Origin: Spirogloea muscicola
Lineage: Eukaryota > Streptophyta > Zygnematophyceae > Spirogloeales > Spirogloeaceae
Direction of reading: 5' to 3'
Assembly: GCA_009602725.1 (NCBI GenBank)
Contig: WELB01000124.1
Coordinates: 380,254-421,658, forward strand
Length of the DNA: 41,405 nucleotides
Part shown: positions 9,666 through 21,989 of the stretch, one piece after another
Position numbering within the stretch: the stretch's first letter is position 1
Layout: every line of letters starts with the position of its first letter
The notes under the pieces: model-generated
The model's input: only the letters and a program-made list of their open reading frames with translations
What the model was told of the DNA's origin: nothing
The model's database searches: none
Program-made: the position numbers and the translations under genes

Positions 9666-9729
9666 TACGAGCTAAGCAGCGACTGCGGGGCCTGAAGAGG
9701 CTCTGGCAGAACGGGGGAGGATGGACCAC

Positions 9730-10215
9730 TTAGTAGTTACGAGTGAGGAGCCTCAAATCCGACAGACTAGCTGCCGGTAAACTATCCCCCTGACGAAAGC
9801 CGGAGGCCGCAGCGAGAGCACGGCCAGCACGCAGATGCAAGGCGTGGGCCATGGACCGCTGGAGGGAGACGGACAAGCGCATACGATACACCTGAGCCCA
9901 CGAGCCAGCGGCGTTGAAGTCAGCCGGCTCACCGCGCCTGCGGGACACAGCGCGCCGTGCAAGCCTGGCCAACAGGTCGAGCCAGTGGGATCCGAGAGCC
10001 CCATGCACGTCCACAGCCAGGGGGACGAACTCGTCGGCAGCCGGGTGGTCGGCGTGTTTGGCTGCCTTGCTGCGAGCGGCCTTTGCCGCAGTGTGGCCAG
10101 CCCGCGAGGCAGAAAGCCCCGGGTTGGAGCGGTCGACCACATCGGTGGTGACCACATCGGCAATGATGCGCCCGCCACCGCCCGTCGTGGACGCCACCAA
10201 GTCGACGCGGCGCGT
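9730..10215 (-). pseudogene. retroelement endonuclease domain, 5'-truncated but open
   Basis: The minus strand begins RADGLQTRRVDLVASTTGGG, then RIIADVVTTDVVDRSNPG, AAKHADHPAADEFVPLAVDV, HGALGSHWLDLL, YRMRLSVSLQRSM, HLRAGRALAAASGFRQGD and LSDLRLLTRNY-stop. It is open throughout and retains RRVD, ADVVTTD and the AVDVHG motif of the restriction-like endonuclease. The knuckle and RT are lost at its 5' end, where it abuts a plus-strand 3' end of the same family. Of all copies this has the cleanest endonuclease. Confidence 0.75.
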
Positions 10216-10440
10216 TTGGAGTCCGTCGGCCCTCTGGAGGAAGGACTGCCAGGGGACCCACTCCCGGGAGCCTAGCTTCTCTGACCTGAGGGTGCTTAGC
10301 AGGGGTTACTGAGTAACACGTAGCTGCTTTGTTTCTTGTTGTGCTTGTTTTCCTTAGCGCTTCCCCTGGCCCCCTTCTCGTACTCTGTTCCTTCCTTTTT
10401 TGGGCTGGCATTTCCAGCCCCTATCCTCAAAGGGCGAGCC
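10216..10440 (+). mobile_element. retroelement 3' end with hairpin 3' UTR
   Basis: The plus strand encodes REPSFSDLRVLSRGY-stop (about 10267-10312). It is followed by the canonical 3' UTR (TAGCTGCTTTGTTTCTTGTT..., CCCCTGGCCC) and the GGGCTGGCATTTCCAGCCCC hairpin with 'tatcctcaaagggcgagcc'. It is head-to-head with the copy at 9730-10215. Confidence 0.75.
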
Positions 10441-10904
10441 CTTTCTTCTTTGGGGTACCCGGTCCGCCTGGACCTCTTGCCCGTCAACAGTAAGCCTGAT
10501 CGTCTCCTAGCTGTAAGTAAGCGTGGAGACGAAGCCAGCGCACGAGTGTCACGTCAAGGACGCAGTCTCCGAGTGTCACGTCGAAGACGCACTAGCGCCA
10601 CGGGCGGGCGGCACGGCCCGGCGGCGGGCCGGCCCGGCGGCGTGCCATGCTCAGGCGTGCTAGCCAGCATGGGGCTTGGCGGGCCAGCCTCGGGATCTAC
10701 GCCCTGCGGTTTCACCGACCTGAGGCTGCTCAATTCTCGGTTGCTACTTGATTCACTGTGTGCTTTAGCGCTCTCCCTGGCCCCTTCGGAATGTGTTGAT
10801 TCTTTATTCTGGGCGGCCTCGCTAAGCCACCGCCATCTCCTGCAAGCGTCCTTCATCTTTTGCCCCGGGCTCGCCCCTCTAGGGACCTTGTCATGGACCT
10901 CGTT

Positions 10905-11110
10905 CAGTGCTTCTGGGCTGGCCATTCACAGCCCCCGCCCTCTAGAGCTCACTACTTTCATTCTTCTTTCTGGGCTGGCCACTTACAGCCATCGCCCACT
11001 GCTGGAAGCGTTTTTCTTCTTTCTAGGCTAGCTTTTCACAGCCATTGCCCTCTACTGGAAGAACTTTCTTCATTGTCACTGTCAAAGCCCCCGCCCCTTT
11101 GGGAGAGGTC
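10905..11110 (+). repeat. tandem hairpin units upstream of helicase copy 1
   Basis: About four units of tgggctggcc-(a/t)tcacagcc-cgccctctactggaag, the retroelement 3' hairpin, lie 140-340 bp upstream of the helicase start. They correspond to the 53-nt array at 21990-22225 in the other arm, but the unit number differs. Confidence 0.65.
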
Positions 11111-11245
11111 ACTGCTTCTTCCAAAGCCTGCGCCTTGGTGCCGAGCCAGACACACTGTCAGACGAGCTAGGACAGTGTACGTTGCTGGACTGCCGCAGCA
11201 GCTCAGGGCGGCCAACAGCGCCCAGTCCCGCTTAATAGGGAAGCA

Positions 11246-14200
11246 ATGACTGCTCGTACCACCCTCCGTGTTGGCCTCATCGACCTGCGTTCCTCCTCGC
11301 AGGCGGCCGACAAGCCTGATCAGCTACAGGTCGATGGCGATGGGATCACATCGGAAGAAGAGCCTACGCGTGTGCGCAGCATCGCCTTTCCGCCATCGGT
11401 GACGGCTCGACAGCGGGCCGCCCTCCACGGTGATGCCCATCCTCCTTCAGTACTGGCCTTCTGAGTCAGCCTGCTGGAACGGCGCACAACGTGCTCTTCA
11501 GCGATGTTACGTAAAGGCCCACATCGATGGAACCTCCCTGGCCATCACTGTCTTGATTTAGGACCAAGCCCCCATGTTGGACCAAACTTGTGCCTTCACA
11601 AGCTTACTGGCTGGGTTGCCTTGCTGGGCTATGATTGGTCAATAGACAGCAGCTCCCACGTTTTTTCTCATGCCAATATGCCAGCTGGATGCTGCAGAGG
11701 CGGCCAAGGAGCACGGCCTGCAGCATGGGAGCAAGACCAACAGCCAAGGACAACGCATGCTCACTATCACGCGACCGTCTGCAAAGGGCCGCCATGTCGT
11801 TGTCCCTATGGAAGAGGCTGGGCTCACTGATGCTTGCTCGGGCGAGCTCACTGAGTCCCTCCTGGGGCTCAAGTTGGACGGGAAGCTGCAGCTCTGCAGC
11901 GGCACAGCAGCCATGGGCTTGAGAAGGGAGCAGGGTTCTGGGAGCTCTGGCAGAAGGCAGTCCGCCGAATTGCTCCCATTGAGAGCTTCGTCCGTAGCAT
12001 GGACAAGCTACTTGACCTCGAGAAGGTCTTGCTTGACCTGCGCATGTGCCTCAGCCCCTTTGATCCTGGCCGGCTGCCACTCCATTCCACGTTTGACATG
12101 AGAATATCCTGTGTCACTTGCTTACATGACAAGCTTGACTTCACAACCTGAACAAGCTGTTGGGCATTGCAAGATTCTGGCAACTTTTGCCAAGGCATTC
12201 ACAACATGCTGTTATATTTGCGCTGCCATAGACGGGCAGTGTAGTGGACGTTCCAAGTAAGCTATAGGGAATTGGAAAACCTATAATGCAGCTGTACTTT
12301 GTAGGCATCGTCTTCTCACTCGTTTTCTTCGCCTCCCTGCTCACAATCATTCCAACTGTCGTGCGAGGTGGCTTCCAGGACGCGGAGCTGGCGAGATCCA
12401 TCGAGCTTGCGACGCTGATGAAGCCCGAGACAGCCCAGCGGCGAGGGCTCGCGCTGCTTGACCTCAAGTGTGTCAACGAGGTGCCTGGCCTATTTGGCAG
12501 GACGCTGCTCATTCTTAAGCCGAACCAGGGGGAATGCAGTCTTCCCCCTCACAAGGTGCCCACCTGGCGCCTCGCTGCAGAGACCAGGCCTTAAAGTCAT
12601 AGGGTATACAGAGCTGGGCTTCTCTTCTTGTAAAGCTTAGGGTCAGTGTAATTGTCGGCTTAAAGGCTTGAGATATGTATATAGGTGTTCTTAAAGCGTC
12701 TGTTGCGTTTCAGTCTCATAGTACGCTTGGCTGCTCTGTCCTGCTATGCAGTTCTGGCGGCCTCGCGATATTGTGGCGTTGAAGCGGAGCAAAGCAGAGC
12801 CAACCAGCCCGGTGCTGGAGCAGGGCATCGTGTACGACCTCAAGGAGGACAGCATCACTGTCGTTGTGGATGACATTCCTGAGAAGGACCTGGACCACCC
12901 TATCCATCTTGAGAAGCTGGTCAATGATGTGAGACATTCGCATTGCCAAATTTCTTGGTTACTTCGTGGCGTCTAGGTGTCGGTCTACGCAACATGCTAC
13001 TGAGCTTCTCCTGTTCATTGGTCGTCTTTGTGTCCTGCTACTGCTTTGTGACGTGAATGTGCACGATCCTTTGGGCTGTGAGCCAGATTGCTTCTATCTG
13101 CCGAAGCTAGTGTGCCTTAGAAGTGGCAGCCTTTCCTGCAGGCTGCATACCAGTTGCTGAAGGACACGCTGATGCAGTTGACTGAAGGGGTCCTGCAAGG
13201 CCCTGCAGCGGATCTTGTACTGACGCTGATTGGTATCAGGCCTCCAACCTTTGCTGGGGTGCCGCCGGTAGTTGACTTTTTCAACGGGCAGCTTGACCAA
13301 TCACAGCAGGCCGCTGTGTTCAAGGCACTGTCAGCTAACGACGTTTTTCTGCTGCATGGCCCGCCTGGCACTGGAAAGACCACTGCTGTCGTTGAGATCA
13401 TCCTGCAGGTACCAAAGCTTTGCGCAGCGTCCTGCTCAGGACTATGCAGCTCTTGCGCCAATCAGCTTCTTAAGGAGAAGGAGATAGGTGAGAAGGTGGT
13501 CTTTCCAGGTTAAGAATGTCTGGTGTTGGCTTGGGCAGGAGGTGAGCAGGGGCCGCAAAGTGCTCGCGTGCGCAGCGTCAAACATTGCGGTGGACAACCT
13601 CGTCGAGCGGCTCGCCACGCAGAACGTGAAGCTCGTCCGGCTGGGCCACCCAGCCAGGCTGCTGCCCCAGGTGCTCGAATGCTCGCTGGATGCGCAAGTT
13701 CTGCGGAGTGACAACAGTGCCCTCGCCAACGATGCCCGCGAGGAGATGAAGGTGCAAGTCAGCACTTGGCTGATCGCCGTGACCAGATTGCGTCAATGAG
13801 ATTGCCGTGGTTGCTGAGGTAATGGTCATATATGCATGGCTGCTGGGGCTCTAAGACATGGCACCTTGACGACCTTGTCTAATGAATATTGATTTCTGGC
13901 AAGTGCTCTCTTATTGTCCAGCAACTTGAGGACAAGCTACTGGAAAGCAGTGATCGCAGAGAGAGGGCGAGCCTGCGACAGGATATGCGATGGCTGGCCA
14001 AGGAGGAGCGCCGTCGCCAGCAGCCGCTTGCTGCTGCCATCATCAGGAACGGCAAATTCATACTTGCAACTCTCACCGGCGCTTTGTCCCGCCACCTGCG
14101 CGTAAGCCGTGCCCATGTATACAGACTGTATACGTCCCCATTGGCACAATCACTCACCAGGATATAGCCTCCACATATGTGCATGCTAAGCTAGCCATAT

Positions 14201-16110
14201 TTGTCAGTGTCAGTACGACTTGTCAAGCAGTCTTAAGCCAGTCAACCAGAGCCTCATTGTCTCTTTAAAGAATCTACCCCATACCCACTCGGGTGTGTAC
14301 TTGATACAGATAGTTCATTCACAGCGTGCAGTTTATTTTGTTCCAGACATCGACGTTTGATGTGATCGTCATAGACGAGGCGGCTCAAGCGCTTGAGGCG
14401 GCCAGCTGGATTCTTTGCTCCAGGGCAGGCGATGCGTGCTTGCAGGCGACCATCTGCAGCTGCCGCCAACGGTTCTGAGCAAGGAGGCCGAGCGACTGGG
14501 GCTAGGAGTGACGCTCTTGGAGCGGTTGTCCGACTTTTACGGGGACGCCATCACATCGCTCCTGGACGTACAATATCGCATGCATGAAGACATCATGCGG
14601 TTGTCCTCGGAGGCCCTCTACAGCGGCAAGGTGTGTTCTGGAGTCTGGGGCTGACATTGGAGCCAGAAGGTTATCTTGACAGAATGAGAGCCTAATTCTC
14701 TCAAGTGCCTGAGATTGACTGCTTCACATTGAACAATTGTTGAGCCGCAAATGTGTTGTACTGGCAACCTAGTATATTCTGGCACAAACACGTTCAATCA
14801 GGTACAAACAAGAAACCCCTTTGAGCTGCGATTGTATGCAACTGCTAACTCCAGCACTAATTGGACAACTCTTTTGACACATTACCCACACAGGTGAAAG
14901 CTCACAGCCTCGTTGCTGGGCACAAGCTGTTGAACTTGGATGGCGTGTCACGGACGGCAACCTCTGAAGCAACACTTGTTCTTGTTGACACAGCAGGGTA
15001 TTGCAAATGAAATCAAGATTGCACGGCTCGTACTCCTTCTCTGTTATGGGAGTGCGCAAGTAGACTACATGGTCTTCCTGACGACTACGGCAGCTTTCTT
15101 GATCATGTCAGAGTGAAAGATGTGATGCATGAGCATACAATTTGTGACAAACCGTAATGCTGGACAGATGCGAAATGGAGGAGGCAAGGGAGGAGGAAGG
15201 GGACAGCATGCTTAATGACGGCGAGGCTCACGTGGCTATTGCTTACGCTGAGAGGCTCCTCAATGCAGGCGTTGCAGCAGCCGACATAGGCATCATTACG
15301 CCCTACAGTGCACAGGTATGCTCAATGCATATCTTCAATTTGATGACCTCTTCAGTCTCAAGATCTGGCTTTTTTGAATGTCAAAGGACAGCTATGGCGG
15401 CAGAGCTCTCCATATGGGCGGTGGCCTTGTGTGAGCCTGACCAAGCGAAGGCTGGACAGTGCTGGTCAAGATCTTATGCCAAACTGTGGGAAAATTGAAG
15501 TCACTAGAACATGCGCTGTTCGCTGTTTATGCAGTATCTTGCTGGCTGTGCGTCTACACGCTGAGGTATAGGGCATGCACTTACTGCAAGTCAGCAGTGT
15601 AGCTGCTTACTTCCAGCGTCAGATGCTCTTCATTGACAGGTTAAATGCCTTAAGCAGCTGAGGGACGATAAGCAGGTGCTGGCGCCTGTGGAGGTGTCGA
15701 CAGTTGACGGCTTTCAGGGCCGCGAAAAAGAGGCAATCATTATCAGCATGGTCCGATCGAATGGCAGAGGAGAGGTGAAGATGTGGGAGACTATCATTGC
15801 TACCTCAGCTAATGTCAGCACCTAGAGCAAGGATTCTGCCAAGACACTTGCTGCTACAAGTACCCGATGAAAAGCGAAATGTGTTGTCCAAACGAAATAT
15901 CTGAGTAGTGCGCTTATCTTTGTGCTGCAGGTGGGTTTCCTGGCTGAAAGGCGCCGGATGAATGTGGCAGTGACACGAGCGAGGCGCCAGTGCTGCGTCA
16001 TTTGTGATCGCGACACAGTGACAAATGACGTATTCTTGAAGGACATGATCGGCTACTTTGAGGCTCACGGAGAGCTCCTCACTGCCAAGGAAGTTTACCC
16101 CCAGCATTGA
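11246..16110 (+). pseudogene. SMUBP-2/IGHMBP2-like SF1 helicase, copy 1 (two frameshifts)
   Basis: Family members are 5'-3' SF1B DNA/RNA helicases. Pieces in order: MTARTTLRVGLIDLR (11246); KEHGLQHGS...[15 protein letters not shown] (11670-); [36 protein letters not shown] (12377-); [17 protein letters not shown] (12746-12929); motif I GPPGTGKT (exon to 13407); [15 protein letters not shown] (13541-13750); a basic helical exon (13920-14102); motif II VIDEAAQ with [20 protein letters not shown] and [10 protein letters not shown] (14348-14631); [15 protein letters not shown] (14894-); TPYSAQ (15315); [19 protein letters not shown] (15641-15774); VAVTRARRQ (15932-16110). Against copy 2, one base is missing near 11970 (just before ESFV) and one near 14411 (between [12 protein letters not shown] and the LAGD exon part). 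Unless these are assembly errors, the product is truncated before the helicase core. It lacks the R3H and AN1 zinc-finger tail of animal IGHMBP2. Confidence 0.8.
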
Positions 16111-16447
16111 AGTTATTGGCATGACAACGCCCGCAAAGCACTCATGAAGGCGACTTGATGGCAACATGCAAAAGCCGAGAGCCAGGTGACAGCCAGTTGC
16201 ATGGAGGTGCTCGGCTTTGCCGCATCCAGTCAGCACATGCATGTCACGTTGCTCCCTTGTGGTTCTGCGCTTCAGTTGACACACTTTCCTTGACATTGTT
16301 GCCGTCGATGTGCTGAGGGGCAGGCCAGTGGAAAACACCAGCAGCAGCTTGGCAGCAGCAACTTGGACAGATGAGCAGGGAGCTCTTGCCAGACCGATCA
16401 CTGCAGGCACGTCCGGCTGCCTTTGCATGAGGTCTCAGGTGGCAAGT

Positions 16448-16889
16448 TAGCTCCTCGTGGGTTTAGGGGTTATGGAAGAACACTTTCTTTCAATATGGGC
16501 AAGGGCTGTGAACAGCCAGCCCGTCTTGCCACAGCTCTTGCAACTTACAGGAGGTGCCAAATTCTAGAAAGTAAGCTCATACAAATGAGTCGAGGGCTGT
16601 GAAAAGCCAACCCCAAAAGAAAGGACAAGTCCAAAGGGGCCGGAAAAGGGCCACCGACACTCTAGAGTAGGGTAAGGAAAAGAGGACCTATGCAACCATA
16701 AATGTCGACTGCGGCTGGTAGGAGGTGATTGCGGCAGGGTCAGTCGAAGGAGTGCTGCATTTCTGCTTAATGAAGGAGCTCCAGGGCATTGAAGACCCAG
16801 TGAAATATAGCGGCCCAAAAGATTCGCACACCTTGCTCTGCCTCCTTCAATGTGACACAACTATCACTAAGACTCTTCCAGCAGGGGCT
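16448..16889. repeat. spacer between the inverted-repeat arms
   Basis: About 440 bp separate the two convergent helicase arms. It holds two hairpin repeats (16500-16525, GGGCTGTGAACAGCCAGCCC; 16590-16650, GGGCTGTGAAAAGCC with AAAAGAAAGGACAAGTCC). No supported gene is present. The spacer is long enough that the palindrome would be tolerated better than a perfect one. Confidence 0.6.
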
Positions 16890-16990
16890 TACTTACCACC
16901 TGAGACCTCATGCAAAGGCAACCGGACGTGCCTGCCATGACTGGTCTGGCAAGAGCTAAGACTGGCCCTGCTCAATTATACAAGTTGCTG

Positions 16991-19900
16991 CTACCAAGGT
17001 GCTGCTGGTATTCTCCACTTGCCTGCCCTCAGCACATTGCTGGGGTTTAATTGTATGGCACTGAGGAGCTCTCCGTGACTCTCAAAGTAGTCAATCATGT
17101 CCTTCAAGAACTCGTCATGTGTCACTGTGTCGCGGTTACAAATGACGCAGCACTGGCGCCTAGCTCGTGTCACTGCCACGTTCATCCGGCGCCTTTCAGC
17201 CAGAAAACCCACCTGCAGCACAAACGTCAATGCACAATTCAGACATTGCATTTGGACAACACATTTCGCTTTTCATCAGATACTTGTAGCAGCAAATGTC
17301 CTGGCATAATCCTTGCTCTTTGTGCTGACATGAGCTGACGTAGCAATAATAGTCTTTCACATCTTCACCTCTCCTCTGCCATTCGATCGGACCATGCTGA
17401 TGATGATTGCCTCTCTTTCGCGGCCCTGAAAGCCGTCAACCGTCGACACCTCCACAGGAGCCAGCACCTGCTTATCGTCCCTCAGCTGCTTAAGGCATTT
17501 AACCTGTCAATCCAAGAGCATCTGAAGCTGGAAGTCAGCAGCTAGACTGCTGTCTTGCAGTAAGTGCATGCCCTATACCTCAGCATTGGAATTTACAGCC
17601 AGCAAGATACTGCATAAACAGCAAGAATCGCATGTTTGGAGTTGCATGTTCCAGTGACTTCACTTCTGCCACAATTTGCCATCAGATCTTGACCAGCACT
17701 GTCCAGCCTTCTCTTGGTCAGGCTTGCACAAGACCACCGCCCATATGGAGAGTACTGCCTCCACAGCTGTCCTTTGGCTCTCAAGAATAGCCAGATCTTG
17801 ACATGGAAGGGGTCATCAGATTTGAAGATTTGCACTGAGCAGACCTGTGCACTGTAGGGCGTTATGATGCCAATGTCTGCTGCCGCAACCCCTGCATCAA
17901 GTAGCCTCTCAGCGTAAGCGATAACGATGTGAGCCTCGCCGTCATTCTGCCAGCTGTCCCCTTCCTCCTCCCTTGCCTCTTCCATGTCGCATCTGTCCAG
18001 CATCAGGGTTTGTCACAAAAGAAATGCTCATGCGCCACATGTTATCTCTCTGACATGATTAAGAAAGCTGCCGTAGTCTTAAGCAGTTCCATGTAGTCTA
18101 CTTGCGCACTCACGTTACAGATGGAGTACGAGCCGTGCATTCTTGAGTTCATTTGCAGTACCCAGTTGTGTCAATGAGAACAAGTGCTGCTTCAGAGGTT
18201 GCCGTCCGTGACACGCCATCCAAGCCCAATAGCTTGTGCCCAGCAACGAGGCTGTGAGCATGCACCTATGTGGGTAATTGTACCAGAGGAATTAAGTGCT
18301 GGAGTACTTGCGAACAATTGCAGCTCAAAGGGGTCCTTGTTCGTACCTAATTGACTATATATGTGCCAAAGTACTACTAGGCTGACAGTACAACACATTT
18401 GCGGCTCAACACATCTTCCATGTGAACAAGTCTTGTTCAGGCAATTGGGCTCTCATTCTGTCAAGATAACCTTCTAGCCAATCTCAGCCCCAGACTGCAG
18501 GACACACCTTGCCGCCGTAGAGGGCCTCCGAGGACCACCGCATAATATCTTCATGCATGCGATATTGTACGTTCAGAAGCGATGAGATGTCGCCCCCGTG
18601 AAAGTCGGACAACCTCTCAAAAAGTGTCACAGCTAGGCCATGTCGCTCAGCCTCCTTGCTCAAAACTCTTGGCGGCAGCTGCAGATGGTCGCCTGCAAGC
18701 ACGCATCGCCTGCCCTTGAGCAAAGCAATCCAGCTGGCCGCCTCAAGCGCTTGAGCCGCCTCGTCTATGACGATCACGTCAAACCTTACTTCCTGGAACA
18801 ACATAAACTGCACGCTGTTAATGATCTATCTGTATCAGGTACATACTCGAGTAGTCATGGGGTAGTTCCTCAACAAAGATCAATGAGCCTCTGGTTGACT
18901 GCCTCAAACTGCTTAATAATTCGTACTGACTTTGACAAATGTGGCTCGCTTAGCGTGCACATATCTGGAGGCTATGTCCTGGTGAGTGATTGTGCCGATG
19001 GCATGTGGGGACGTGTACGTGGGCCCCACTTACGTCCAGGTAGCGATTTGAAGCGCCAGAAAGAGTTGTGAGTATGACTCTACTGTTCTGAATGATGGCA
19101 GCAACAAAAGGCTGCTGGCGCTTGCGCTCCTCCATGGCCAGGCATCGCAAGTCCCGTCGCAGCTTCGCCCTGTCTCTGCGGTCTTTGGATTTCAGAAGCT
19201 CATCTTCAAGTTGCTGGACAGAGAAAGAGCAATCGCTTGCAATCAATACTACTCATCAGACAAAGTCATCAGGTTGCCATGTCCTAGAAGCTCCTGCAGC
19301 CATGCATAGATGACCATTACCTTAGCAAACACGGCAATCTGAGAAGTGCAAGTTGGTCAAGGCAATCAGCCAAGTGCTGACTTGCACCTTCATCTGCTTG
19401 CGGGCATCGTTGGCGAGGGCACTGTTGTCACTCCGCAGAACTTGCGCATCCAGCGAGCATTCGAGCACCTGGGGCAGCAGCCTGGCTGGGTGGCCCAGCC
19501 GGACGAGCTTCACGTTCTGCGTGGCGAGCCGCTCGACGAGGTTGTCCACCGCAATGTTTGACGCTGCGCACGCGAGCACTTTGCGGCCCCTGCTCACCTC
19601 CTGCCCAAGCCAATAATTACATTAGATGAATCTTTGACTGGAAATACCACCTCACATATGTCTCCCTTTTCTCCTTCAGAAGATGGTTGATGGAAGAGCT
19701 GCACTTTCATGAGCAGGACTCTGTGAGAAAATTCGGTACCTGCAGGATGATCTCAACTACTGTTGTGGTCTTTCCAGTGCCAGGCGGGCCATGCAGCAGA
19801 AAGACGTCATAAGCTGACAGTGCCTTGGCCACAGCGGCCTGCTGTGAGTGGTCAAGCTGCCGATTGAAGAAGTTTACTACCGTAGGCACCCCAGCGAAGC

Positions 19901-21837
19901 TTGGAACCCTGGTACCAAACAGTGCCGACACAAGATACGCTGCAGGGCCTTGCAGGACCCCTTGAGTCAATCGCATCAGTGTCTTCTTCATCATCTTGTA
20001 CGTAGCCTGCAGGAAAGGCTGCCACTCCTGAGGCACTCTAGCTTTGGCAGATATAAGCAAGTTGGCTCACAAGGTACAGTTCAAAGGAACACGCACATTT
20101 ATGTCACCAAGCAGTAACAGGAAAAACGAAGACCATTGCACAGCAGAATCTCAATAGCACGTTGCGTACAACGACACCTAGCGCCACGGAGCAACCAAGA
20201 AATGTTCTACTGCATATGTCTCACTTTGTTGACCACCTTCTCAAGGCGGATAGGGTGGTCCAGGTCCTTCTCAGGAATGTCATCCACAACGACAGTGATG
20301 CTGTCCTCCTTCAGGTCGTACACGATGCCCTTCTCCAGCACCGGGCTGGTTGGCTCTGCTTCGCTCCGCTTCAACGCCACGATATCGCGAGGCCGCCAGA
20401 ACTGCATAGCAGGACAGAGCCGCCAAGCTACTGTGAGACTGAAACTCAATAGCTGCATCAAGCACAACTATATACTAATCTCAAGCCTCCAAGCCGGCAG
20501 TTATACTAACCCTGAGGTTTACAAGCAGAGAAGCGCCGCTATGTACCCCTGTGACCCTTAAGCCTGGTCTCTGCAGCGAGGCGCCAGGTGAGCACCTTGT
20601 GAGGGGGAAGGATGTCATCCTGGTTGGATTTAAGAACCAGCAACGTCTTGCCAAATAGGCCACGCTCCTCTTTGACACACTTGAGATCAAGCGGCGCGAG
20701 CCCTCGCCGCTGGGCTGTCTCGGGCTTCATCAGTGTCGCAAACTCGGTCGATCTCGCCAGCTCCGCATCCTGGAGGCCACCTCGCACGACAGTGGGAGAT
20801 GATGATGAGCAGGAAGGCGATAAAAACGAGTAAGAAGAGGATGCCTAGAAAGCAGAGCTGCAATCTATGATTTCCAATGCCTTAAAGCTTGGTTGAAATG
20901 TCCAACGTCCAGTACACTGTAGAATAAGAGATAATGACGCCCTATGGCAGCGCAGATACAACAGCAAATTGTGAATACATTGAAACAAGTGACACATAAC
21001 ATTTCTCATGTCAAACTTGTAATAAAATAGCAGCCGCCCAGAATCAGAGGTGGGGTTGAGGCACTTGCGCAGGTCAAGCAAGACCTTCTCGAGGTCAAGT
21101 AGCTTGTTCATGCTATGGACGAAGCTCTCAACAGTGAGCACGTCGGCGGACGGCCCTCTGCCAGAGCTCCCAGAACCCTGCTCCCTCCTCAAGCCCATGG
21201 CTGCTGTGCCGCTGCAGAGCTGCAGCTTCCCGTCCAACTTGAGCCCCAGGAGGGACTCAGTGAGCTCGCCCAAGCAAGCATCAGTGAGCCCAGCCTCTTC
21301 CATAGGGACAACGACATGGCGCCCCTTACGCCACGGTCGCGTGATAGTGAGCATGCGTTGTCCCTGGCTGTCGGTCTGGCTCCCATGCTGCAGACCGTGC
21401 TCCTTGGCCGCCTCTGCAGCATCCAGCTGGCATATTGGCATGAGAAAAAACTGCTGACTTGTCACCAATCATAGCCCAGCAAGGCAACCCAGCCAGTAAG
21501 CTAGTGAATACGAAACTTTGGTACAACATGCGGGCTTGGTCCTCAATCAAGAGAGTGGTGGAAGTTCAGTGAGCTTCCAATAACATGTGCCTTTGCGTGA
21601 CATCGCTGGAGGAGCTCGTTGTGCGCCGTTCCAGCAGGCTGACTTAGGAGGATGGGCATCACCGGCCAGCTGCCGAGCCGTCAGCGACGGCGGAAAGGCG
21701 ACGCTGCACACAGTCGTGGGCACTTCTTCGGATGTGATCCCATCGTCATCAGCTTGTAGCTGGTCAGGCTCGTCGGCCGCCTGCAAGGAGGTACGCAGGT
21801 CGATGAGGCCGGCACTGAGGGTAGTACGAGCAGCCAT
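16991..21837 (-). CDS. SMUBP-2/IGHMBP2-like SF1 helicase, copy 2 (helicase frames open)
   Basis: Same gene as copy 1, in opposite orientation. From ATG 21837: [15 protein letters not shown]; then [16 protein letters not shown] through [20 protein letters not shown] in one frame (21468-20990); [20 protein letters not shown] (20780-); [19 protein letters not shown] (exon end ~20227); motif I GPPGTGKT (19707-20016); [15 protein letters not shown]; basic helix exon (19220-19040); motif [22 protein letters not shown] then [11 protein letters not shown] (III) and [42 protein letters not shown] and [25 protein letters not shown]; motif [11 protein letters not shown]; stop near 16991. All helicase motifs are intact and phase-0 GT-AG introns fit. 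The end differs from copy 1: the original stop is lost and about 15 extra codons (ending RIPAAPW) are read. It probably acts as a nuclear or organellar nucleic-acid helicase; the location is not visible. It lies convergent to its twin. Confidence 0.8.
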
Positions 21838-21989
21838 TGCATCCCTATGAAGCGGGACTGGGAGCTGGTGGCCGCCCTGAGCTGCTGCGTCAGTTCAGCA
21901 GTGTACACTGTCCTAGCTCGTCTAAGTGACTGTCGGGCTCGGCCTCAAGGCCCAGGCCTTGGAAGAAGATGTGGCCTCTTCCTAAGGGG
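21838..21989 (-). promoter_or_regulatory. 5' flank of helicase copy 2
   Basis: This 150-bp stretch directly upstream of the start is conserved in copy 1 (11115-11245). A third partial copy lies at 24225-24345 (agcgggactggg...gtacactg..cctagctcgtct). No TATA box is obvious. Promoter identity is inferred from position and conservation. Confidence 0.4.

Larger units (their letters stand above)
10447..16447 (+). repeat. left arm of ~6-kb inverted repeat
   Basis: From ggggtacc...ggtccgcctggacctcttgcccg at the outer end to ...caggtggcaagt at the inner end, this arm matches the reverse complement of 16890-22513. Exons are highly similar, introns less so, with small indels. It carries the flank, the tandem hairpin units and one SMUBP-2-like helicase copy. 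Confidence 0.85.
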
